From contig CAXAMN010005324.1 of the NCBI GenBank assembly GCA_963970005.1, forward strand, positions 124,001 through 188,000: 64,000 nt of DNA. Direction: 5' to 3'. Below are positions 30,408 to 41,544 of the stretch, in pieces. This DNA comes from Durusdinium trenchii. Taxonomy: Eukaryota > Sar > Dinophyceae > Suessiales > Symbiodiniaceae. Made by a program: the position numbers and the translations under genes. Under the pieces are notes generated by a model that saw only the letters and a list, made by a program, of their open reading frames with translations, had not been told where the DNA came from and searched no databases. The first letter of the stretch is position 1; each line of letters starts with the position of its first letter.

Positions 30408-30854
30408 CTAAACAGACCTTAACCCCTCTACTTCCTCTTTCCACTTCTCCAAAAAGGTGGTGCAGGTCATCCACTCTGAATTAGGAGAACACACACACAG
30501 CTTTTCCTGGTGTCGACCCGCTGCGGTCGACCTGCTGCGGTCGACCTGCGCTGAACACCCGGCGACGGTCGCGCCGCGCTTCCCGCGCTTCCGGTCTCGC
30601 CCCGGTCGGTCTCGGGCGGGGGCGGCGGTTGGCCGTGCCTTGGCTTCCAACGCAGCGCCCACGCGATCGATCTCCTCCTTCCTGGCGGTGCGGTTTCCAA
30701 CCACCACACACTGAGGGGTCGCGGACCCGGCCGAGCTGAGGGGTCGCCCCACGGGGACTTCCGCGGATGCTGAGGGGTCGCGGACCTGGTCTTCTGAACG
30801 GAACGGCTCAGAGGAAGGGTGAAGAAACAAAAGAACCTTCTGGAAATAGGCCAT
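30408..30854 (-). CDS. Hypothetical basic Ala/Arg/Pro-rich protein
   Basis: A single open frame of 148 codons runs from ATG at 30854 (MAYFQKVLLFLHPSSEPF) to a stop at 30408. The middle is Arg/Ala-rich (KEEIDRVGAALEAKARPTAA, then RDRPGRDRKRGKRGATVAG) and the end is WMTCTTFLEKWKEEVEGLRS. Part of it lies over short DNA repeats (CTGCGGTCGAC three times near 30520-30550, and TGAGGGGTCGCGGACC-type units at 30711-30790). Some of the openness may therefore come from GC-rich repeats. No domain was recognised. Confidence 0.4.
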   Translation of the reverse strand: MAYFQKVLLFLHPSSEPFRSEDQVRDPSASAEVPVGRPLSSAGSATPQCVVVGNRTARKEEIDRVGAALEAKARPTAAPARDRPGRDRKRGKRGATVAGCSAQVDRSRSTAAGRHQEKLCVCSPNSEWMTCTTFLEKWKEEVEGLRSV

Positions 30855-33380
30855 GCATGGGATTCTTCCATTACCCTATTCACCAGCCAAATCACTAAGA
30901 TCCCTGTGTGGGTAGAAGGGCCATGGGGTTCTTCAAAGCTCTCGGTTGACGATACAACAGCGATTCCAGAGCCTGGGACCATGGATGCCAACATCAGGAT
31001 GATGGCCGGATCGCTGACTCAAGAATTACAACCGTTACGCGGTGTGACCAACCAGAGAGTCCCACTAATCTGCTCCGTGACCACTTTCTGGGCATGGAAA
31101 GATGATTGAACAAGTGATTCATTGATGGGTCAACCCTTTGGTGTAAGAAGTGTTGCGCAAGCGCATCTCTCGTAGTTCTTCACCACGCCCCCCCCCGCAG
31201 ATTGGCGTCCAATGCAGACATGAGTCTCACATTCGAGGCTGCACCGCTTGCACATCCAAATAGCCACATGTCTGTGGAAAAGGCAGTCTTGGCAAACCTG
31301 AGTTGGACAGCAGTGTCCTGAGGGCTTCCAACGAAGCACACCTCATGCAGTTGTTTGGACTATTTTCCGTTGATCTGAGCATGTTTGAGTGCTCATGGAA
31401 GCCCCAAAACATCCCAATGCTAATCATCATGTCTCCCCCCTAGTGGCCAACTCTTGGATCGTGCATCCTGGATTCCCCAATTCAGCCATGTCACTTTCCG
31501 AAGTATTCTTCACCAGGCAAAGCAACACACAGCAGCAAGCACAAGCGCAGCTTGGACACCCTGGATACACATACGCGCACCCTCCAACAGGTCACCACCT
31601 GCTACTTTGAAGTCTCCAATAGCCACCAAAGGAGACCTGTAGAGTAGGGTGCTGGTCTATATGTTGTACTGTATTGCTGTACAACTGTAAATATATGTTG
31701 GGCACACTTTTGTCGGTATATCCCATGACCAAAGCCCACTGGATGATGGGCCTGGTTGCAGGCATTTTCCCCCAAAAACATGTTAACCTTTCACCCACCT
31801 GGTCATGGGATACACCCTACCTATATCCCTGGCTACCGGACTGGGATCCAATCAGTCCAACAAGTGACGCGCGGCCATTTTGGACCTCCGAACGTTGTGG
31901 TATTCCTAGACCTCCAAGTACCTTCTGAGAAGGTGTTTGCGGTCAGATTGAAAGGTCCAAATTACCTTCTGAGGTTCTTGGAGGTGTAGGGTATGCACCA
32001 CGGGTTGGATTTCGGGACCGATTTCGGTCTCAAGACTTTTCTTCGTGCCCGTGCCCATCAAACATTTGGAGTGTCGCAAACGAATCACAAACAGCAAACA
32101 AACATTAAGGAGCGTACTCAAAAAAAGAAACGACTCATACATGCACAGCTGACCCGGTCGTAACTGTCCTTTGATGGCTATATGTCTGTGGCTAGTAGCG
32201 GCTAATAGCGGCTGGTAGGGTGTCCGTGTCTGTTTCTTCATTTCAAAGAGCACACAAATTCAACACACACACAATTTCATAGCGCAAACCCATTCCATTC
32301 AGAAAGGTGCCGTGATGCTCTGCTTTGTCAAACCGAGTGGCCCAGTGTGTGGCTGGCTCCTCCTGCTATGTCCGCGCGCGGGAGCGAGCGGAGCCCGTGG
32401 AAGGGTTGGACAGGAGGTCGGTATCCACCGGAGTCGGAGAAAAACAAGTTCGCACAACCCAAGAAAACAATGACAGATGCGAAATACCCTCTCATCTAGT
32501 TTGTTTTGTAGGCGAAGTGTCCTGTAGGAACTACCCGATCAAAATATGTATTAAAATCAAAAGAGGCATGGATGATCATGGATGTTGTTCAATTCCCTGG
32601 TCAAAGTGGCAAACAGAATGGGCTACCGCTGGACGTTGACGCATACACCTTGATCTTTGGATATTGATGCAATTGACTCAAAATTATATACTTAACTAAT
32701 ATATACATGGACCCTCACGCAACAAACAATTAACATGGATTAGTATGGTGCAAATGCCTGAAGTGGATGTGCTTTCTTGTTATTTTTGACAAAACAGTGA
32801 GGAAGGCTCATGCCTATGCTCGAAGATAAACGATTCTTAGCCAACTAAAAATGACTGAAGGGGGAATCCACAATTGAACGACTTGGCAAAACCCTTCAAA
32901 CCCTTGCTGGGAGCATGTCACTCATACTCCTTAGCAAACACAGCCGCCTCAGACACCGAAACAGACCTAGGAAACGCCTGGGCCTGGGCATTTTCCATCT
33001 GTGGCAGGCTTTTCGAAGGGGTCCCTGAGCGATGTGTGGGGGAACTCCCGGTGGGGCAGGGGGATGTTCGCAGGCTGCAAAGGAAAAAATCCCAATGATC
33101 ATTTAACAGATTCATTGGCTTGGCCTTCGTGACTATTTTCATTGAGATCCAAAGGTTTTGTTGTTGCTTTTCTATTTATCAATCTTCACTCACTTGACAA
33201 GGGGCCCAGCTGGCCCAAAAGCAACTACCAATCGGTTGAAATAACGACGCCATTGCACAAAAATACCAGGGTTTTGTAGCATTGCATCTGATATCGTTCT
33301 CATGTGAGCTGTGCTATATTCATCCCCGAATCATTGGGTTTGTGTGGGTGTTTTCTAATTTATTGTTTATTCTATACACG
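30855..33380. other. Mostly non-coding; isolated exon-like frames
   Basis: No complete gene. On the minus strand near 31255-31320 a Cys-rich frame reads CCPTQVCQDCLFHRHVAIWM followed by CKRCSLEC, which could be a zinc-binding exon. Near 32925-33001 a frame MENAQAQAFPRSVSVSEAAV follows CCACAG. Neither was joined to other exons. One copy of the ACCTCC inverted-repeat element lies at 31905-31989. Confidence 0.4.
31905..31989. mobile_element. Small inverted-repeat element, ACCTCC family, copy 1
   Basis: The ends CCTAGACCTCCAAG and CTTGGAGGTGTAGG are inverted repeats of each other with one mismatch. Inside is ACCTTCTGAGAAGGT, itself a palindrome. The same ends and inner palindrome occur at 40901-41001. 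Confidence 0.65.
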
Positions 33381-33486
33381 GGGGAGTGCTCTATTAGAGT
33401 GTAAATTTTGGTATGTGTTGGTTTGGCNNNNNNNNNNTCTCCACCCTTACAAGGTGTGCAGAATGGTTTCTTGTTGAAGGTTAACC

Positions 33487-33738
33487 ATGATTGCTCCGCC
33501 CAACTCCAGTGCAAGCGGTGACAATGAGTCGACCTGTTTGTTGTGTGCAACAAGGACCTCCAGAGAATACAGCACAACATACTTTTACAACATCAACATT
33601 AATCAACGCACTATCACTGAGACTATCACCAATATCCCTCCACTCCCCGCCAGCGCGTGGACACTGAGAGAGTCTGTCTGGCTTGCAATGGCCTGCCAAA
33701 GGCGCCAAACCTACCCCTTGCACCTATATAGCAATTGA
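33487..33738 (+). CDS. Duplicated small open frame, copy 1
   Basis: 83 codons from ATG: MIAPPNSSASGDNESTCLLC, then ITETITNIPPLPASAWTLRE and SVWLAMACQRRQTYPLHLYS. It is kept in frame relative to copy 2 at 34534 because the indels are six bases each. The complementary strand is also open through the same block, so the coding strand is not certain. No family was recognised. Confidence 0.25.
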   Translation: MIAPPNSSASGDNESTCLLCATRTSREYSTTYFYNININQRTITETITNIPPLPASAWTLRESVWLAMACQRRQTYPLHLYSN

Positions 33739-34533
33739 GCTGCCACTGATTGATCGAAGCTCTTCCACTTTGGAACACAATCAAACGCTGTCCCTGCATG
33801 CAAATCGATGGGTTTGTGCAGGCAGAAGTGCGACGCCGTGGTCCAAAAACATTGCTGCCTTTGAATGGTGTGAGTTTTATTCTCAAGCAATGCGGTCGCT
33901 GAGTCATGGGGTGTTCGTTCTACAAGGGGAGTGCTCTATTAGAGTGTAAATTTTGGTATGTGTTGGTTTGGCAAAGAGCTGGGATTTGCACCATTTACCG
34001 GACAGATCCAACCCTTGGTGTAAGAAAGACAGTGACCCGCACACAGTTCGATGTATCCGGTGTGCAGGTGAATCTCAACAATGGACAAGAAACTCTGTAC
34101 AGTATGCGGTGGTGTTACAGGCGGTTATATATGTTGGAACTTTTGGGGAACGATGTTGGCAAATAATCTTGAGTAGGATTATACAATGCAACAAATGGCT
34201 CCTCAACAGCGAATTGAGCAAGGCGCAGTTGGCATCGACCTTTTTGTTCATCTTATGTTTCTCATATTTGTGACATCATCTCTGAGATTAAGTATACATC
34301 TTGCGTGTATGCCGGAATCTGTCATGATTCCATCTCTTCTAATCTAAATTTGACAGATGCCACCTCTTCTAATTTAAATCGGAGTGTGGCGGTTCAGGCG
34401 CAGCTGAGATCTTCACACTTCTAATCGCTGCTTCATTTTTTTGCACGGAGGACCACCATCTTGGCAGACCATCCCAGGCGCCTCTCTCCACCCTTACAAG
34501 GTGTGCAGAATGGTTTCTTGTTGAAGGTTAATC

Positions 34534-34797
34534 ATGAATGCTCCGCCCAACTCCAGTGCAAGCGCTGACAATGAGTCGACCTGTTTGTTGTGTGCAACAA
34601 GGACCTCGACAAACAGAGAACAAAGCACAAAATACTTCTACATCATCAACATTAATCAATGCACGATGACTATCACTGAGACTATCACCAATATCGCTCC
34701 ACTCCCCGCCAGCGCGTGGACACTGAGAGAGTCTGTCTGGCTTGCAATGGCCTGCCAAAGGCGCCAAACCTACCCCTTGCACATATATAGCAATTGA
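34534..34797 (+). CDS. Duplicated small open frame, copy 2
   Basis: 87 codons from ATG: MNAPPNSSASADNESTCLLC, then TITETITNIAPLPASAWTLR and ESVWLAMACQRRQTYPLHIY. Compared with copy 1 it has two extra pairs of residues and a few substitutions. An overlapping 203-codon frame without ATG (34742-35353) extends into unique sequence and is an alternative. Neither is well supported. Confidence 0.25.
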   Translation: MNAPPNSSASADNESTCLLCATRTSTNREQSTKYFYIININQCTMTITETITNIAPLPASAWTLRESVWLAMACQRRQTYPLHIYSN

Positions 34798-36776
34798 GCT
34801 GTCACTGATTGATCAAAGCTCTTCCGCTTTGGAACATAATCAAAGGCTGTCCCTGCATGCAAATCGATGGGTTTGTGCAGGCAGAAGTGCGACGCCGTGG
34901 TCCAAAAACATTGGTTCCATTAGGTCATTAGGCCCTACCTTTCCAAGCAATTTGATTGCCATCAACTTGAAGGACGCGGAATGTTCTGGCCTCTGGCCCT
35001 GCATGGTTTGCCTATCCTCCCCACTTCTGCTGAAGCTATGTGATCTATGCGTGTTGCATAAAGCCATTGGCAACTTGGATCGTGACGCGCTGTATCATTC
35101 CAATTTGACATTAGTCCTTCCGAAAACACGACATACATGGTTCCCCCAAAATACACACATCACACACATTTTTGTTCGTCTCAAATCCCCAGAAAGCAAA
35201 TGGTCCTTTGAATTCAATACCCACTCGAGGAGGTCTAGTCCTTTGCAGTCCTTGCGTTTTTGTCTTTCTGTAACTCTGCAGGATAGCGCAGGGTTCCCAA
35301 TTTCATTGTTAATATGTGGCTGTGGGGTCAAAGCCCAGGTCGACCTGGGTTGACCTACCTTCAGAGATGTCGTGCCTCCGCTCCGATCTGCTCTCCGATG
35401 AGTCTATATGTTTGGGTGTGCCATTCCTTTTCAACTGCTTTTCCCTAGGGATCCAAGTACCTTCTCAGAAGGGTTTAAACTTAAGCACTCTTTCCAAATT
35501 AAGCCATCATGACTGCCTTCGGTTTTTGGGCTGTCTCCCCGGTGTCTCCATCCCGCCGGGTCACGGGTCGCCAACCTGGTGAGGCAGAGCGAAATTGACG
35601 ATCGGTGTGAGGCGTCTGAACGGTGGCGGCTGTGGCAGGTGGCAGGTCTGCACCTTCCGGCAATGAAGATCATTGAGGTGGCCATACCCTACACCTCCGG
35701 TCGCACCGAACACTCAGGTTCGGTATGACTGGACCCTCCAAACTGGATAGTATTGAGGCGGGAAAGATGAGATCAAAACATCAATGTTCCACGCTGACGC
35801 TGGGTTCGAATTTTATGACGCCTTCGGTTTGGGTTGCATATGGTCACGTGCTTCCCAATGGCAGCACAGGCTGCCTGCCAGAGGTCACATGCCCCAGATT
35901 TGGAGCAGAATCTGAGGTTCTATGGCCATTGGGACGTGGCATTGATTAAAGCCACTTGGCACCAAAAATGATACGCTGGAGATCCTCAAACCAGAGGAAG
36001 ATGTCAGGTGGAAATATGCCTGTTCGTTCTGTTTGCCGATTGCTCAAACTCATGGGTCTGATGGAAAACCTGGCTGATTTGCGATGATTTGTTGTGGGCT
36101 CTTGGCCCTGACTAGCTCAGGTCTCTGACGCTGACAAAGCCTTCAGCCCAGCTTCACACCATACCACGACGAGCGGTGCTACGTACGCAGGAAGTACAAA
36201 GCATCCATCATGGGATTGGAAGAGTGACATACATGGCTCCCCCATGACCCCTCAGGCTTCTACCCTTTCCTGTTCTGTGGAAGTATACAAGTCCATGTCG
36301 TCCACTTTTGAGTACTCGTATAGTTTGGCACGGAACAATGACGAACCTGAGTCGACTCAGGGATTTTCCAGACGTCTGACCTCCCAGTCTCCAGTCTCCA
36401 TCCCATCTGTGACATCTGATCTCCAATGGTTCTTTTCTGTTGAACCAACTCACCCCCCCAGGGTATACGACAGGTCCCACTCGTCCAGCACCACAACGGT
36501 TTGGGCGGCATCGGACCCCGGGTCGGAGGCACCACACAGGTCGGAGGCACTGCGGCCTCTGGGGCCTCCGGCCGGGCAGATCTCAAGAAGCCTCGGAGGA
36601 CGAAACAGCTGAAAGGTCACAGGACCATACGACCTTCGCGGAGAAACACACCAAACTGGTTGATGCTTTCAACCCAGGAACGATCGAAAACTATGAGTCT
36701 GTGGGTGAACAACATCATCTCAAGTCAAGGTTGAACATTATCCGAAGCCGAAGCCATCACGTATAGAAAATCAACG

Positions 36777-36869
36777 TACCTGGACCATCCAAGGGGTGTC
36801 CTGTCTGGAGATCCTGGGTCGTAGTGCAGGGTGGTCCAGCCAGGACACCCAAACAGGATGGTCCTGGTA
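36777..36869. mobile_element. Small inverted-repeat element, GGACCATCC family
   Basis: Ends TACCTGGACCATCC and GGATGGTCCTGGTA are inverted repeats with one mismatch. Related copies are at 27959-28048 (CCAGGACCATCC to GGATGGTCCAGG) and 56291-56358 (ACCAGGACCATCC to GGATGGTCC). All three share CAGGACACCC-like or GGATCTCC-like interior words. Confidence 0.7.
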
Positions 36870-39800
36870 TTCACAAAGTATCGTGATTCTGTGTGGTTGA
36901 CCAGCTGTTTTGGGAAGCGAGCTCTTTCCTTTTTCTTCATGTTGAGTGGGGTTAAAAACCATCCCCAATCCCCAATGTGGAGGTTTTGCAGGTGAGGACC
37001 GCCAGGTCGAACCTTGGACCGCTCTGGAGCGGCTTCGGGTCCGGTCCGAAACGGTGGGATCGGCCACTGCTGTCTGCGTGGGCGGTCGAACATGGGGGCT
37101 CTGCCCCAATGCTTGCATAAGGTGATCATTTAAACATCTTTAAACAAACAAACTGGGTCAATTGTCCAACCTTTGAGGGCATGTTGAATTCAATATGTTT
37201 GGACCTCACCAAGGACCAGGGTCATCTGTTTTCAAACTCAAGACCACTGTCCGGCCTCTCTTCGGCCGCGTCTTGGCACGATCTTGGACAAGACTCATCT
37301 ACTGCTGGTCATGGGAGTTCACAACTTCTTTGGGAATGAACCCCTAGTTGGAGATCAAACACCTGTGTCATGTTGCTCCGTGGGAGTTCCGAGATCGGAC
37401 ACCAGGCTCTTTCGGCCGTTACAGCCCAGGAGCGCTGTGCATCAAGGCCGCAGCTGCAGCAACACTCCTCTGACCTGCAGGCGACGTCCGAAGCGAGGTT
37501 TGAGGGAGACCTGAGAACCGTGGGAGTGTCTTTACGACTTACTAGTTTATGTGCATGTATACATAATATATATATATATTGTATTATATTATGATATGTA
37601 TTTACTCACCACCTCGCCCCTCTGTTTTAGAAATGTCTTTGTTTTTGTTTGTTGCTGACTTCCTTATATATATATAACTATAATACCAGGGCACCCCTAT
37701 CCTCCAATAGGCACCCCTTTGTGACTCCTGGTATTTATAACATTTACATTCTATATATATCATAGACATTGGGATTGGAACATAGAAACACCCAACTGCA
37801 ACTGCACCTTGATATCGGACCGTTGAACCCACATGAGTTATGCAAAAAGCATCAGCAGTCATTCGCCATTTGCCATAAAGAGCCGCCTCAGTTGCAGAAG
37901 TTGCCATTTGATTCTGATCGGAGCTCTGACATCCGATTTGTACCGAGCCAAACAAATTCCGCTTGGAAAGGACACCCCCCAAACAAATTCCGCTTGGTGA
38001 AGGCGGGGTTTACCAAACGTGGAGCCACACGAGGTTTCCTTTCAGATTCAGTGTTTTCACGTGCTTTCTTACTCACAAGCAATCACCATCAATCACCTGT
38101 CCCATCCAGTTGTGCCCCAAAAAGAACATTCATGCAAAATCCCCCTCCCAAACCTCTCTTGAAGTGCTACCCCTGCGATGATTGTCCACCCACGTGAAGA
38201 TCCACCCACGTGAAGATCCTCCTGCCTGCTTGTAGGCGCTCTGCCAGACACCTCAAAATCAGCCAAGCTGTTTCTGCCAAACGGTCTGACCCGACTAAGG
38301 AGTCACATGGAGGTGTGTTTGGTTCGTCCCATCCAGTGAGTGGAGTAGCTGGCACACCTGCGACTTCCTTCAATTTCGGCACCCCGACTTCCCTCGTGAC
38401 TGCTGGGAAAGCCAGAAGAGCTCTGGACCTTGAGACCCCTTGTCCGGCCCTTGTGTTCGCGGAAGGAGCGAGCCATCACCGGACCACGCAGCCTGTTACG
38501 CTCAACCGCAGCCTGGCATGTCAACGGCCTGGGATTTGGGAGTACACTGTTTAAACGCTATGACCATGACCATGACAGAAGTCACATGCCACAGGCGTCT
38601 ACCAGCCGTCACATGCTGGAGGATGTAGACATCCCGAACGTTCCTCAACAAACAAAGAAGACGGGAAGAGAAAACATCCTGGAGAGGTTACACAATCCTA
38701 TATTATTAAGCCATAATTAAGCCTATGTCCTGCATCTGTACCACTAAAAAAAAGGGATCCATAAGTAGGTCTCTCAACCTCTCCTGGAAATCTGCAGTCC
38801 ATTGCCGCCGGGTCGTCTCGCACCTCATTCATGAGGTGTCCCTCGCCGCACCGGGGCCGGGGCCTGCGGTCTGGATCAACGGAATGGACTGACGCACGGA
38901 GGAAAGCTTGTTTTAAGAACCGGGAAATGTTTGAGAAGAAAACACTATAAACAATCAGGGCTGGATCTGGAGTAGTTAGAAGTTCTTTTTGCGATGGAGC
39001 AGTCCACTCAATGACAATTATACGTGTCATCTCTTTCCCAGTGTTAAACATATACAGATCCATTGTGATCCATTGCTGCTGACAAAGCTATCCAGAAGAA
39101 CCACTCAGTATTGAGCCTCACCTCGCCCCTGAGGGTTTCTTCTTTAGCATTTGAGCCCCTGGTATCGAGCACTGCAGGGCCCTGTACAGTCAGCACTCTG
39201 GGAGCCAAGTGGCAGTCACTACCTCTGTATGCATAGCGCATGGCTGCATGGCCCAGCTTCATGGCATGATGGTTCCATGTTGGGCTTTTGGAGCCTGTCA
39301 CTGGAACATACTGGAACTAGGTCTTGTTCAAACTGCTTGTGCCATGGCTTCCCATCACCTCCAAATTTTGTAATTTCTGTCAAATTCCCCAAGAATTCCT
39401 GTGGGATCCCAGTGGCCACCGCGCAGATCGCAGCCCAAAAAACCTCAACCTCACATGGTGGATTGATGTGGATTGCCCCGGTGGCGCCCCACCGATGGGC
39501 GATGCAGCAAAGCGCTCAGCCTCATGCGGGGAAGCAAGGGGCACAGGTTCTCCTCCGCACTCCGCCGGTCGACTCCGCTCAGCTCGTCGAAGTGGCCGTG
39601 GTGAGTCGTGGCCGTGGACCACGGAAGACCCTGGTTGGACCACGGAACATGAACAGAATGGACCAGGAAGTCCACCCACCAGTGGGAAATAGCAGGGATG
39701 TTTACAGGGCGAACGCAGTTCTTAGGTGGTTACTTACGCTTGTCAACTGAACCATGCGTGCCGCCCACAAGGGCTTTTTCATCGCCGAAAAACCAGCTGA

Positions 39801-40026
39801 ACATGTCAGTTGTTCAATACATCCATCAACCAATCAATGCATGTTTGTGGCTTGTCCAATCTTACCTCCCAGTGTTTAAACGCACTCAAACTCCCAAACC
39901 CAGGTGAGGCCAGGAAGATGAGAACATCCTCGATGATTATTGAGCCGAGGGCAATGGAGGTGCAAGTGAATAGACATGCAAACATGAAGTCATAAACTGA
40001 CAAAACAATCCGCTGTTTGGAGATGT

Positions 40027-40398
40027 TTGGAGTGTCTTTCGCTCTATTGTTGGGGAACCATCACTGTATACTATAAGGATCGATTGCCTGATCTTTCACC
40101 AGTTCAGCAGAACTCCAACTTGGTCCTTTTACCACAATCGGCTCAGCTCAGTCCCACCGGTGGCGTCCTTCATCTCCTCAGCGATGGCATCTTGGGAGCT
40201 TCCCAAGGCGCGCGAACGGCGCAGCAAGACCTGGGCGGACTGGACGAGTTACGGCGGCCGCCGAACACGCAGACCTGGCAGAAGCAGGAAATGCGGCAGC
40301 GAAGGGTCACGGGGGCACGTGCCTCTTGGAGGTTGGTCAAAAAGGAGCAAAGTGAATCTTCAGGCAGGTGGACCAAAGAGTACAAGTCGTCTTCGTGA
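40027..40398 (+). CDS. Possible exon, Gln/Arg-rich
   Basis: An open frame with SDGILGASQGARTAQQDLGG, LDELRRPPNTQTWQKQEMRQ and RRVTGARASWRLVKKEQSES, ending at a stop near 40398. The first third looks less like coding, so a true exon may begin near the CTCAG at about 40176. The other plus-strand frame (MASWELPKARERRSKTWADW) is also plausible. No family was recognised. Confidence 0.3.
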   Translation: MECLSLYCWGTITVYYKDRLPDLSPVQQNSNLVLLPQSAQLSPTGGVLHLLSDGILGASQGARTAQQDLGGLDELRRPPNTQTWQKQEMRQRRVTGARASWRLVKKEQSESSGRWTKEYKSSS

Positions 40399-40900
40399 TG
40401 TCCAATGTGAAATCCATCATCAGGTTGACCGTCGGTGACTGTCCAATCCATTTGGAACGGCTCGACATAGGACCAACACGAGGACTAACATACAGTACCC
40501 CAGCCCAAATACGAAACCTTCTGGAGGGATGATTGATCCGGTGTCGACATGATTTTGGAATTGCACTTCAGACGTGCTTCACCCCATCCGCAGTGACTCC
40601 AGCCACTGCGCTTCGGCGCATCCGCCGTTGAGTGACTCTGACCACCGCAGGCCGTCGCGGGAATCCGGGGGACATTGTTCAGACGGGATAGCTCTTCGAG
40701 GAAAACGATAGCCGCTACAATCCAGGGGAAGTGTTTAATTACACCACCGTAGACCCCAAACAGTTTGTTGAGAACCCCTAACAGTAAACTGTTTGGGGAA
40801 AAAACAACTGTTGAGGGACGTCTTAATTTACGACACTACAACGACACTACACAGGGATGTTTGGACAATATCGACTCTAAAGTCGCCCAATATACTAACC

Positions 40901-41001
40901 CCTAGACCTCCAGTCGTACCTTCTGAGAAGGTGAGACTGGGTGTCAGTTTGGAGGGTCCAGTCATGCCGAACCTGAGTGTTCGGTGCGACCGGAGGTGTA
41001 G
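40901..41001. mobile_element. Small inverted-repeat element, ACCTCC family, copy 2
   Basis: Ends CCTAGACCTCCAGTCGTACC and GGTGCGACCGGAGGTGTAGG are inverted repeats with three mismatches in 20. The inner palindrome ACCTTCTGAGAAGGT is present. A truncated copy in the opposite direction is at 35688-35743 (CCTACACCTCCGGTCGCACC, then CGAACACTCAGGTTCGG). Non-autonomous DNA element is the likely class. Confidence 0.7.
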
Positions 41002-41544
41002 GTAACAAGCATCAACAAACACTACGCCTTGGAACGCTCAACATCTCTCGCTTTTCGCCCTGCGCATCGAGATGCGATCCGGAAGGATTGGCTCCGTTCG
41101 TGACTTCTCCACGGACGGAAGCGCTTCCCGCACCTCGATCTTCATGATCTTCTGAATCAGCTCCTATGCAGTCACGGATCAAGCTGACCCCCACGGATCA
41201 TGGAAACCAGTGCGAAGCAGAGTCATAGCTTCTGGCACTGGACACAAGAGAGGTGGCAACAAGGAAACAACTCCTGCCACCAAAATGACTTGCGGAATAA
41301 GGCTACATCTGGTATCCAGCAACCGCACTGAACAAACATGTGAGTCGCTGAGTGCCCGTGGGCCCCCCGTGGGCCCCTGGGCGTCCTTTTTAAACTTACG
41401 TATATAATTGTATATATATATATATATATATACACAACAGGGAACAAATCAAACAAAAATCCGCCGACCCCGGCCTATAGCCAAAGCCTAGGCGGGGAGG
41501 CGCCTGGGACACCGCAGGGTGAAGCAGTTGGCCAAGTCTTCAAA

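Larger units (their letters stand above)
33381..34910. repeat. Tandem duplication of about 1 kb with an assembly gap
   Basis: The block starting TCTCCACCCTTACAAGG occurs at 33438 and again at 34485. The two copies match closely up to GTCCAAAAACATTG near 33855 and 34909. A 47-base segment (GGGGAGTGCTCTATTAGAGT and onward) is identical at 33381-33427 and 33926-33972. The 10-N gap at 33428-33437 sits exactly where the second copy has 512 bases (33973-34484). Copy differences include two 6-base indels. Confidence 0.85.
34911..41540. other. Repeat-rich region with scattered exon-like frames
   Basis: No gene could be assembled. Plus-strand frames that read like exons include TTFAEKHTKLVDAFNPGTIE, then NYESVGEQHHLK (about 36600-36720, acceptor GGGCAG) and SQGARTAQQDLGGLDELRRP, then QTWQKQEMRQRRVTGARASW (about 40190-40398). 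Fragments of the ACCTCC element lie at 35443-35470 and 35688-35743, a full copy at 40901-41001, and a GGACCATCC element at 36777-36869. TA tracts occur at about 37568-37580, 37668-37680 and 41400-41432. Confidence 0.4.

Noticed and set aside
34742-35353. 203-codon plus-strand frame spanning the end of the tandem duplication
   Set aside because: No ATG start, no splice signals that isolate it, and no recognisable domain. Frames of this length can occur by chance in 64 kb, so it is mentioned only as an alternative.
39151-39750. 199-codon plus-strand frame
   Set aside because: Two other frames, including antisense, are open over long parts of the same stretch, the composition is inconsistent along its length, and no splice context was found.
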